From: Campylobacter majalis
GTDB taxonomy: Bacteria; Campylobacterota; Campylobacteria; Campylobacterales; Campylobacteraceae
DNA length: 64,000 nt
NCBI RefSeq assembly: GCF_905120465.1
Contig: NZ_CAJHOF010000008.1
Span: 1-64,000 of the forward strand
Direction: 5' to 3'
Position numbers and translations under genes: made by a program. This document shows, piece after piece, positions 50,429-59,000 of the stretch. The notes under the pieces are model-generated. The model had not been told where the DNA came from and ran no database searches. It was given only the letters and a program-made list of their open reading frames with translations. The number at the start of each line of letters is the position of its first letter. The stretch's first letter is position 1.

Positions 50429-50891
50429 TGAAATTTTCAACCGCCTTGTTCCACATTAATTTATATTTTCGTTTTAAAAACTCAATCTCTTCTTGCGAGT
50501 GTTTAAGCTGTGCTGTTAGCGTATCTATGGTCTTTCTATCCTCATCGTAAAGCTCTTGCATCGAGTAAAGTGCCTCTTTTAAAAATTTATTCTCATTGCG
50601 TAAAACATCAAGCGTTTCATCTTTGGCATCAAGGACTTTCTCGTGTAAATTTAGTATCGTGCCGATAGTCTTTTCTACAAAGCTCTCGCCTGGCAACGCA
50701 TTCATATTTACACTTAAATTTGAACTTGTAGTTGGCACGATGCTCATTGTGCCTTGGCTAGCTTCGATGTAAATTTCGCCATCTTCTTCTGTTTTTGTGT
50801 TTAAAACGCCACGCTCTATCATGCCCTCTATGACTTCACGCTCTAAATGCACAAGCTTACAAAACTCATCTATCTTTAAAAAAGTCTGCAT
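50421..50891 (-). CDS. DUF3972 family protein (MerR-like N-terminus, coiled coil)
   Basis: 156 aa. Residues 1-45 (FLKIDEFCKLVHLEREVIEGM, RGVLNT) look like a degenerate helix-turn-helix. Residues 80-150 form a coiled coil (EKVLDAKDETLDVLRNENKF; EEIEFLKRKYKLMW). This is the epsilonproteobacterial DUF3972 pattern; the role is unknown. AAGGGGG precedes the ATG. It follows purE by 10 nt. Confidence 0.7.
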   Translation of the reverse strand: MQTFLKIDEFCKLVHLEREVIEGMIERGVLNTKTEEDGEIYIEASQGTMSIVPTTSSNLSVNMNALPGESFVEKTIGTILNLHEKVLDAKDETLDVLRNENKFLKEALYSMQELYDEDRKTIDTLTAQLKHSQEEIEFLKRKYKLMWNKAVENFNG

Positions 50892-50901
50892 TAATTCCCC
50901 C

Positions 50902-51396
50902 TTAAAGTATCACTTCAACCTTAGCAGAATCAGCTCTTAAAGCTTCTTTTTTGCTCTCTCTATCGTTAAGTAGCTTTTGTGCCAAAGTGTCGTCATTTAG
51001 TGCTAGAATTTGCATTGCAAGATACGCTGCATTAATCGCACCAGCTTTGCCAATCGCAAGTGTAGCCACCGGCATACCGCTAGGCATCTGCACGGTTGAA
51101 TAAAGTGCATCCATTCCATTTAACGCACTACCACTCATAGGTATTCCAATTACTGGCTTTGTTGTATTTGCGGCTATGGCACCTGCTAAATGTGCTGCCA
51201 TGCCAGCTGCTGCTATAAACACTTTTGCACCTTTTGCCTCAGCAGTTTTTATATATTCATGGGTTCTTTCTGGACTTCTGTGTGCTGAGCTTATGATAAG
51301 TTCATATTTAACATCAAATTTTTCAAGTAATTTTGCCGCTTCACTAACTATATCATAATCACTCATGCTACCCATTACTATAGAAATAAATTTCAT
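50902..51396 (-). CDS. purE: N5-carboxyaminoimidazole ribonucleotide mutase
   Basis: Purine synthesis: N5-CAIR to CAIR. 164 aa: VMGSMSDYDIVSEAAKLL, SAHRSPERTHEYI and AAAGMAAHLAGAIAANT are the class I PurE blocks. It overlaps the U32 gene by 4 nt. purK is not adjacent. Confidence 0.97.
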   Translation of the reverse strand: MKFISIVMGSMSDYDIVSEAAKLLEKFDVKYELIISSAHRSPERTHEYIKTAEAKGAKVFIAAAGMAAHLAGAIAANTTKPVIGIPMSGSALNGMDALYSTVQMPSGMPVATLAIGKAGAINAAYLAMQILALNDDTLAQKLLNDRESKKEALRADSAKVEVIL

Positions 51397-52655
51397 AAAT
51401 TTTCCTTTCTTAAAAAACTAAACTTCGGTAAATTTATAGGTAATTTTATTTCATTTTCGTTTCCACTATGGATTTCATCAAACACCTTACCTTTTTTGCT
51501 AACAAGCTGTTTAAACTCAAGCCAAAATTTTCCATTTTCATTATAAATTTTACCTATCTCGTTATCACAGGTTTTTATACTCTTATCAAGTGGAGCGACT
51601 ATTTCATATGCTTGATTTGGCGTAATTTTATACTTGCATTTTATATACTCACCATCCTCGCTTATAGCATGAACCTGATGAGTGCCTTCTTCTAGGCTAC
51701 TTGTATGGTTTTGCGTATCGATTCTCTCAAAAGGACGCGACACCAAATACCCATCCGTATAACCACGACTTTTCAAGGTTGCTATTTCATATTCATATTT
51801 TTCTTGCTGAAATTTTCCAGTCATAGCGTCATCTATAGCCATTCTATAAGCACGTGTAGCACAAGCGACGTAATATTCACTCTTGGTTCTGCCTTCGATT
51901 TTGTAACTATCAATCACACCAGATTTAACTATATCATTAATATGGCTAATTAAACTTAAGTCTTTAGCATTCATCACGTGAGTTCCACCCTCTGGGTCTT
52001 CTTCTAGTCTAAACAGCGTCCCACTTTCTGGATTTTTAGCATAAAGTTCATACTTAAAACGGCAATCATTCGCACAACTTCCGCGGTTTGACATACGTCC
52101 GCTTTGCACTGCTGAGACCAAACAACGACCAGAATACGCAAAACACATTGAACCATGTACAAAAATCTCAATCTCAAGCGTCGGTATAAGCTCTTTGATT
52201 TTTATGACATCTTTTAAATTCATCTCTCGTGCAACAACTATACGTGATGCTCCCATATCATGATAAATTTTCGCATCAAGATAGTTCATGACATTTGCTT
52301 GAGTGCTTAGATGAACGTCTATTTCGGGAGCTATTTGTTTTGCTAGGCTCATAACACCAGGCGTTGAGATTAAAAACGCATCAGGCTTCATCTGCGAGAT
52401 TGTCTGTAAATGACGTTTAAGTGGCTCAATTTGCCCATTAAACGGAAATGCATTTATAGTGACATAAAATTTCTTACCCTTTGAGTGTGCGTAGTCTATG
52501 CCTTCTTTAAAGGTTTCAAGACTAAACTCACGAGCAGAGCGTGTTCGAAGTGAAAAACTAGCCACACTTGCATAAACCGCATCTGCACCATACTCAATAG
52601 CGATTTTTAACTTGGTTAAATTTCCTGCTGGAGATAATAATTCTGGCGTTGTCAC
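51393..52655 (-). CDS. U32 family peptidase / RNA-modifying collagenase-like protein
   Basis: 420 aa. ELLSPAGNLTKLKIAIEYGADAVY at the N-terminus and the U32 signature EIFVHGSMCFAYSGRC, with further cysteines in NRGSCANDCRF that suit an iron-sulfur site. Bacterial members such as TrhP/RlhA make hydroxylated tRNA or rRNA bases rather than degrade protein, so peptidase may be a misnomer. The GTG start overlaps the cheZ stop. Confidence 0.9.
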   Translation of the reverse strand: MTTPELLSPAGNLTKLKIAIEYGADAVYASVASFSLRTRSAREFSLETFKEGIDYAHSKGKKFYVTINAFPFNGQIEPLKRHLQTISQMKPDAFLISTPGVMSLAKQIAPEIDVHLSTQANVMNYLDAKIYHDMGASRIVVAREMNLKDVIKIKELIPTLEIEIFVHGSMCFAYSGRCLVSAVQSGRMSNRGSCANDCRFKYELYAKNPESGTLFRLEEDPEGGTHVMNAKDLSLISHINDIVKSGVIDSYKIEGRTKSEYYVACATRAYRMAIDDAMTGKFQQEKYEYEIATLKSRGYTDGYLVSRPFERIDTQNHTSSLEEGTHQVHAISEDGEYIKCKYKITPNQAYEIVAPLDKSIKTCDNEIGKIYNENGKFWLEFKQLVSKKGKVFDEIHSGNENEIKLPINLPKFSFLRKENL

Positions 52656-53362
52656 TTTTTACCCAAACTTTCAATTAGTGCTTCAATATCGTCGTTGCTT
52701 ACTAAATTTTCAGTGGTCGTATCACCAGCGATATGAACAGCCGAACTAACTCGTTTATCATCGTCAATCTTGCCTTCAAATAAGCTACTCATATATTTAC
52801 TTAACGCTCTCATGACGTTTATAACACGCTCTATTTTTTGGCGATGGATGTCTTGATACTGCATCATATCCATAGTCATCATAACCTCATCTTGCCCCAT
52901 TTGCAAATTTCCAACCACATCATCCACGTTCGCCTTTAGCTCTTCGTTTCTTTGCAATGCCTCAGCAAACACGCTGACATTTGGAAATTTTTCACTTAGT
53001 GTTTGAAAAAGTTTGATATTTTCATAAAGTCCAGCATTTAACGCACTACATCCACCCTCTGCATCCATGAAAAAATTATTTATAGTCTCTAGCTTATCAA
53101 ACATCTCGGTTGCTTTTTTCTCGCTATCACGAGTAACGTCATCAAGCTGATGTACCATCTTATGGTCGTCTGTTGGAGGAGGTGGTGGCCAAGCTGTTTC
53201 AGCATTTACACGGTAATTTTCTGGATTTATGCTTACTTCTTGTATGCTTTCTTGTTTTTTTACATCTTCTGACTTGGTAGCCTTTGTGTCTGGCTCTGTC
53301 GCACCTAGCATATCATCATCTAACTCTCCAGCCATTAATGCATCTAGTTCTTCTTGGGTCAT
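52652..53362 (-). CDS. cheZ: CheY-P phosphatase CheZ (epsilon type)
   Basis: 236 aa. A short acidic N-terminus (EELDALMAGELDDDM), a proline-rich linker (AWPPPPPTDDHK), then a long helical hairpin (90-210) with MMQYQDIHRQKIERVI carrying the conserved D and Q expected to hydrolyse CheY-P. The C-terminal IEALIESLGKK resembles the CheY-binding tail. It starts the cheZ-U32-purE run. CheY is encoded at 5743-6108. Confidence 0.85.
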   Translation of the reverse strand: MTQEELDALMAGELDDDMLGATEPDTKATKSEDVKKQESIQEVSINPENYRVNAETAWPPPPPTDDHKMVHQLDDVTRDSEKKATEMFDKLETINNFFMDAEGGCSALNAGLYENIKLFQTLSEKFPNVSVFAEALQRNEELKANVDDVVGNLQMGQDEVMMTMDMMQYQDIHRQKIERVINVMRALSKYMSSLFEGKIDDDKRVSSAVHIAGDTTTENLVSNDDIEALIESLGKK

Positions 53363-53371
53363 AAAAACTCC

Positions 53372-53401
53372 TAGTATAATGTTAATTGTGCGATTATACT
53401 A
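53372..53401. promoter_or_regulatory. 9-bp inverted repeat carrying a -10 box on each strand
   Basis: TAGTATAAT-N12-ATTATACTA is perfectly symmetric, so TATAAT appears on the plus strand (53375-53380) and on the minus strand (53393-53398). The minus copy fits cheZ with a leader of about 24 nt. The hisJ-like gene has a second candidate -10, TAAAAT at 53456-53461. Confidence 0.6.
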
Positions 53402-53481
53402 TCACTGTGCTAAAAGCTAACTTTAAACAAAATATTTTTTTAAACTCGTTTTAGCTAAAATGTGCCTTTAAAAGGACAAGA

Positions 53482-54261
53482 ATGATAATTGATCTACATA
53501 ATCATACAAAGCTATGCAACCACGCAACAGGCGAAATAGAGCAGTATATTCAAGCCGCAATCAAAAACAAAACAAAATTTTATGGCATCAGCGATCATGC
53601 TCCAATGGATTACGACGAAAAATACAGGATGAGCTTTTCACAGATGGATTTTTATGAAAAAATGGTGCTAGAGTGTAAGCAAAAATTTTCAGATCAAATT
53701 GATATTTTGCTAGGTTATGAGGTTGATTATCTAAATGGACATATGCACGAGTGCTTATTTAAGCGAAAAGTAGATTATCTAATTGGCTCAGTTCATTTTT
53801 TAAACGATTGGGGATTTGATAATCCTGAATTTATCGGCGAATATAAAAATCGAGACATAGACGATATATGGCGTGAATACTTTATGACCGAGATTGCTTT
53901 GGCTAAGAGTGGAAAATTTGACATCGTTGGGCATTTTGATTTGATAAAAATTTTTAATTTTATGCCAAAAACTGATATTAAAATTTTAGCAAAAGAGGCA
54001 TTAAAAGCGATAAAAAAAGCAAATATGGTTGTAGAGATAAACGCAGCTGGGTTAAGAAAACCAATTAAAGAGCAATACCCAAGCCGTGAAATTTTAGAAT
54101 TGGTTTTTGAAATGGGCATACCTATTACATTTGGCTCAGACGCACATAGTCCAAGCCAAGTAGGTCAAAATAGCGATATTTGCGTAAATTTAGCTAGATC
54201 AATAGGCTTTAGCGAGGCAGTTTGCTTCAAAAACAGAGATAGATTTAATGTAAAATTTTAA
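53482..54261 (+). CDS. PHP-family histidinol-phosphatase (HisJ-like)
   Basis: 259 aa. PHP metal site: DLHNHTKLCNHATG, GISDHAPMDY, LLGYEVDYL, IGSVHFLN, GHFDLIK and FGSDAHSPSQVG. These motifs define HisK/HisJ phosphatases that release histidinol from its phosphate, the eighth step of histidine synthesis. AAAAGGAC lies 8 nt before the ATG. It stands alone, divergent from cheZ. Confidence 0.9.
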   Translation: MIIDLHNHTKLCNHATGEIEQYIQAAIKNKTKFYGISDHAPMDYDEKYRMSFSQMDFYEKMVLECKQKFSDQIDILLGYEVDYLNGHMHECLFKRKVDYLIGSVHFLNDWGFDNPEFIGEYKNRDIDDIWREYFMTEIALAKSGKFDIVGHFDLIKIFNFMPKTDIKILAKEALKAIKKANMVVEINAAGLRKPIKEQYPSREILELVFEMGIPITFGSDAHSPSQVGQNSDICVNLARSIGFSEAVCFKNRDRFNVKF

Positions 54262-54305
54262 CTTGCTTTAAATTTTTATATAAGTTTTAGCTTAAAAGCA
54301 AAATA

Positions 54306-54378
54306 ATTGTGCTAGAATTACATTTTTTGTAGTTTTGGTATTTTTATTGTGCCTATGTTGTGATAAACTAAGCACAAT
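54306..54378 (+). promoter_or_regulatory. glnA promoter with ATTGTGC repeats
   Basis: The -10 box TAGAAT is at 54313-54318. ATTGTGC occurs at 54306-54312 (just upstream of -10) and 54346-54352; its inverse GCACAAT is at 54372-54378. The last two form a 7-bp stem in the leader. The arrangement suits a regulator binding site or a leader hairpin. Confidence 0.5.
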
Positions 54379-54416
54379 TTAATATTAAAACTTAAACCAA
54401 ACAAGGAGAAAGATTT

Positions 54417-55847
54417 ATGGGAAAATTTGTAAAAGATATAGACCATTTTTTTGAATTTTGCAAAGAAAATGAAGTAAAATTTGTTGATTTTAGATTTACT
54501 GATTTAAACGGCACTTGGCACCATCTTGGCTATAATGTGAAAGCTGTAAATAAAGAAATGTTTGAAAAAGGCGTCCCATTTGATGCTAGTTCATTTGGCG
54601 GTTGGCAACCAATTCATCGCTCTGACATGATATTTATGCCTGAAGCACAAAGTGCATTTTTAGATCCATTTACTGCCGATGTTACAATTGTTGTATTTTG
54701 TGATATCTACGATATATATAATAATGAAATGTATGCAAAATGCCCTAGATCACTTGCTAAAAAAGCAATGCTACACTTAAAACAAAGCGGAATAGGAGAT
54801 GAGGCATTTTTTGGTCCTGAGAATGAATTTTTTGTATTTGACAATGTCAAAATAGTAGATAAACCAAACTGTGCAATGTATGAAATAGACACAGAAGAGG
54901 GCGAATGGAACGACGATAAAGATTACAAAGATAGCTACAACACAGGTCATCGCCCACGTAAAAAAGGCGGATATCTGCCATGTCAGCCAGTAGATAGCAT
55001 GGTTGATTTACGAGCTGAAATGGTTCAGGTATTAGAGCAAGTTGGACTTGAAACTTTTGCCGTTCATCACGAAGTAGCACAAGGACAAGGGGAGATAGGC
55101 GTAAAATACGGCACACTAGTAGAAGCTGCAGATAATGTGCAAATTTACAAATATGTAGTAAAAATGGTAGCTCACTTAAATGGAAAAACAGCAACATTTA
55201 TGCCTAAACCACTTTATGGCGATAATGGTAGTGGTATGCATGTGCATCAATCAGTATGGAAAGATGGCAAAAATTTATTTTATGGCGAAGGCGGATATGC
55301 AAATTTAAGTGACTTTGCACGTCATTATATAGGTGGAGTACTAAAACACGCAAGAAGCGTAGCAGCATTTACAAACGCTAGCACAAACAGCTACAAACGC
55401 TTAATTCCTGGTTTTGAAGCACCATCAATTCTAACCTACTCAAGCCAAAATCGCTCAGCTTCAGTACGCATACCATATGGCTCTGGTGAAAAATCTGTAA
55501 GAGCAGAGATGCGTTTTCCAGATAGCACAGCAAATCCATATCTAGCATTTGTAGCACTGTTAATGGCTGGACTTGATGGCGTTAAAAATAAGATTGAACC
55601 AGTTGGGCCAATGGATGAAAATTTATTTATTTTACATCTAGATGAGATAAGGGAAAAAGGCATTGAGCAATTACCTCATACCTTACGTGGAAGTTTAGAG
55701 AGTTTAATTCGCGACAACGCATATCTAAAACCTGTCATGACAGACGAATTTATCAAAGCATACCAACACTACAAATTTGAGACGCAAGTATGGCCTTATG
55801 AAGCAAGGCCTACGGCTTATGAGTTTAAAACTTGCTACTCATGCTAA
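54417..55847 (+). CDS. glnA: Glutamine synthetase type I
   Basis: Main ammonia assimilation enzyme. 476 aa: [61 protein letters not shown] and the R-rich active site. At the adenylylation site of enterobacterial enzymes (NLYDLP) this protein has DENLFILH, so F404 replaces the tyrosine; control by GlnE-type adenylylation is unlikely. AAGGAGA lies 7 nt upstream. A strong terminator follows. Confidence 0.98.
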   Translation: MGKFVKDIDHFFEFCKENEVKFVDFRFTDLNGTWHHLGYNVKAVNKEMFEKGVPFDASSFGGWQPIHRSDMIFMPEAQSAFLDPFTADVTIVVFCDIYDIYNNEMYAKCPRSLAKKAMLHLKQSGIGDEAFFGPENEFFVFDNVKIVDKPNCAMYEIDTEEGEWNDDKDYKDSYNTGHRPRKKGGYLPCQPVDSMVDLRAEMVQVLEQVGLETFAVHHEVAQGQGEIGVKYGTLVEAADNVQIYKYVVKMVAHLNGKTATFMPKPLYGDNGSGMHVHQSVWKDGKNLFYGEGGYANLSDFARHYIGGVLKHARSVAAFTNASTNSYKRLIPGFEAPSILTYSSQNRSASVRIPYGSGEKSVRAEMRFPDSTANPYLAFVALLMAGLDGVKNKIEPVGPMDENLFILHLDEIREKGIEQLPHTLRGSLESLIRDNAYLKPVMTDEFIKAYQHYKFETQVWPYEARPTAYEFKTCYSC

Positions 55848-55853
55848 AGCCAA

Positions 55854-55891
55854 CTTTGGTCTAGACAAACCTCTAGACCAAAGCTTAATTT
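55854..55891 (+). terminator. Terminator of glnA
   Basis: CTTTGGTCTAGA-caaacc-TCTAGACCAAAG: a perfect 12-bp stem 7 nt past the glnA stop, followed by CTTAATTT. Strong stem, weak U-tract. Confidence 0.8.
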
Positions 55892-55951
55892 AGTAAATAC
55901 AGTTTTAATTACAAGCTTATTTTCTGTAGCACTTTCGACTAATAAAATTTA

Positions 55952-55985
55952 AAAAATTATTTTATTATTTGTTAAAATAATTTTT
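55952..55985 (+). promoter_or_regulatory. 12-bp inverted repeat upstream of the autotransporter -10
   Basis: AAAAATTATTTT-N10-AAAATAATTTTT, perfect 12-bp arms, ending 2 nt before TATAAT (55988-55993). It fills the -35 region of the promoter, an expected site for a repressor or activator. Confidence 0.6.
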
Positions 55986-55987
55986 AC

Positions 55988-55993
55988 TATAAT
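55988..55993 (+). promoter_or_regulatory. -10 box of the autotransporter gene
   Basis: Perfect TATAAT 37 nt before the ATG; predicted start near 56000. The ribosome site is weak (AAAGAGATTTAATA before ATG). Confidence 0.6.
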
Positions 55994-56029
55994 CCCAAAA
56001 ATTTTATTCAAAAATAAAGAGATTTAATA

Positions 56030-59000
56030 ATGCAAAAAAACAGAAAAATTATGCTCTCGATTGCTCTTGCAAGTGTTTTAACAACCTGTGCTTTTTCACA
56101 AAATATGAATGTTAACAACTTTTATTATAGAGATTATTTAGACCTTGGACAAAACAAAGGAGTTTTTAGTAATACTAACAAAGAAATCATCTTAAAGGCA
56201 AAGGATAAAAGTGAATTTAAATTTGTTAAAATTCCAAACCAATCTTCTAGGACAATAGATGGCTCAATAACATCGCTTGGACGAAATTATGTTGTAACTG
56301 CAAATCATATACAAAGAGTTTTTGGGGCAAATAGTTTTAATGTAAGTGGCGGTAATGCTACTACATTCTCACAAACAAATTATAAATTTTTAACCGGACA
56401 ACACGGTAGCACAGACACCACAAAACACTATTCAACTGACACAATGTATCTAAAAACAACAAAATATATTGTAGAGGGTCAAATCGCCCCTGCTGATATT
56501 ACCACACTAGATATCACAAAGAACATTAATCAATCAAATTCACAACAAAACATACAAAAAATAAGCCAGTATTTAAAAAGTATAGACGATGACAACGATG
56601 CACGTATTGTGCTTTATCAAGCTGGAACTGGCGTTTTAAAACTAAACAACTCTACTGAACTTACAAATGCTAGTGGGAATACATCAAGAGGTGGTAGTAT
56701 ATTTTTACTATCAACAAATGATTATATGATGAATTTTAAGACAAGAATGTCACATGTACAAAATTTTAAACAAGGCATTGTTTTAAGTGCTAGATTAGAC
56801 GAAACTTTTCAAAATAACACAACAACAGGCGATAGCGGAAGTGGATTTTATGCATACGATACTAAAAAACAAGAGTGGGTTTTAATAGCTGTTTTAACAG
56901 GTCATAGCAATGACGCTAGATGGATTGATTTATCTTTGGTAAGCAAACAAGACTTTGATGATTACAAAAAAAATTATGAAGTCAAAATAGACACTAACAA
57001 CGAACTTTTAAAAGATAAAGACAACATTATATATGGCGATAAAACTTTTAGTATAGACAGCAAAAAAGATCTTGGCTATGGTGGTATCGTTGTAGAAAGT
57101 GGCACAACCACAATAAATGGCAATGAGAGTTTAAAATTTGCAGGATTTGATATAGCCAAAAATGCAAGTGTAAATTTAAATACAAAAATTGAAGAAGACT
57201 TGCATAAAATAGGCGAAGGAAGTCTAAATGTAAATACACAAACTGGGACAAATTTACGACTTGGCGATGGACTTGTGATCCTAAATACAGACAATGCATT
57301 TAATAAAATTTATATAACAAGTGGTAGGGCAACACTAAAGCTTTCAGAGAGTATAACTAATTTTAATACTGAAAATATGTTTTTTGGAAATGGTGGCGGA
57401 AAGCTTGATCTAAACGGCAAAAGCATAACCGCTAAAAACATCTCTGCAAACGACGCTGGTGCAAATATCATAAACTCATCAACAGCAACTGCAAATTTAA
57501 CTCTACAAGGCAATGATAACGCCGATACTATCGTGCATACAACCATCGGTGGAAGCGATAAAAACAAGATAAATATAGCAGTTCAAAACACAAATGACAA
57601 AACGCTAGTTTTTAACGCAGATACCCAAATAGACGGCACTTTAAGCGTTACAAATTCCAAAGTTGCCATACACGGACACCCAACCACACATGCTGTAAAA
57701 ACCAGCAATACAAGCACACAAACAATAAAACAATATGACAAAAATATCCCAGCCCATATGGATTTAGAGCGTCCATCTACGCTTACTCAGCCTGACTGGG
57801 ACAAAGTAAAATTTCAAGCCAAACAAGGTATAACGCTAGAAAACTCGACGCTAAGCATTGGCAAAGATAGTGAGTTTAACTCAGACATTACAGCAAACGG
57901 CACTTCGGCTGTAAATTTTGGTGGCGATATTGATTACTTTATAGACAAACTTGATGGCAGCAACACACAAAAAAGCGGCAGCAATGACCTGCTTTATAAG
58001 CAAGAAATCGAAAGTAAAAAGCTCAGCGAACAAGAACAAGGCAACGACAGCATAAAATACACTGGCACAATAACAGCAAGCGACCAAACAAAAATAAACT
58101 CAAGTATTACAGAGTTTAGTCCGACTTTGACACTTTCAAATACGGCAACTTTAATAGCAAAAAATTTAACAATCAGTGATAACAATAGTGTGAATTTTAA
58201 GGACAATTCAAATGCCAAAATAGAAAATTTAATCCTTAAAAATATTACCGATGCAACCAACAAGATCCAAAAAGAAAACACAGCTACACTAAAAATAACA
58301 AAATCATTGACGCTTGATAATGCTAAAGGCATAAATTTAAACAATAGTCAAATTGGCAATCTTAATGAGCTAAATTTAGTTGCAAAAAACGCTAGTTCGG
58401 TTATGCAAAATAGTGCAACAACTTTAAAAGGATTAAGTCTTAACAACTCAACTTACGAGCAACAAGGCAACGATGCTCTTAGCATAAACGGCGGAAATAT
58501 CGAGCTTACAAACAACTCAAGCCTAATTGCACAGAATTTAAGTTTGGAAAATTTTAAAGATGAAAATTTAAAAATCGACAGCTCAAAATTTGATGTGAAA
58601 AATTTACAAACCGACAACTCAAAACTAGATCTTACAAAAATTACAAGTAGCCAAACTCTACAAAGCATAACTGCCAAAAACAACAGTGAAATAACGCTAA
58701 AAACTTGGGCTGATGACAAAATAGACAAGATAAAAACTCAAAATAATTCAAGAATAAATTTTAAAGAGCTAAGTTTTGATATGTCAAGCGAAAAAAGCAT
58801 GAATGCAAACGTAGGGATTTTAAACTCTGTATCTTTAAACAATGTCGGCACCATTGAAAATGATACACTACAAATCAATACACTAAAATTTGATGATTTA
58901 AGCTTTGGTGATATGCTTAAAATAAATGTACATTTTGCTGATGCCATAAAATCTAGTCTTGATAAAATTGACTACGAAAAAGATTATGAAATCGTTACAG

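Noticed and set aside
57048-58344. Several antisense ORFs of 68-116 aa inside the autotransporter gene
   Set aside because: They are serine/leucine/phenylalanine-rich mirrors of an Asn/Lys-rich coding strand, with no ribosome sites; shadows of the real gene.
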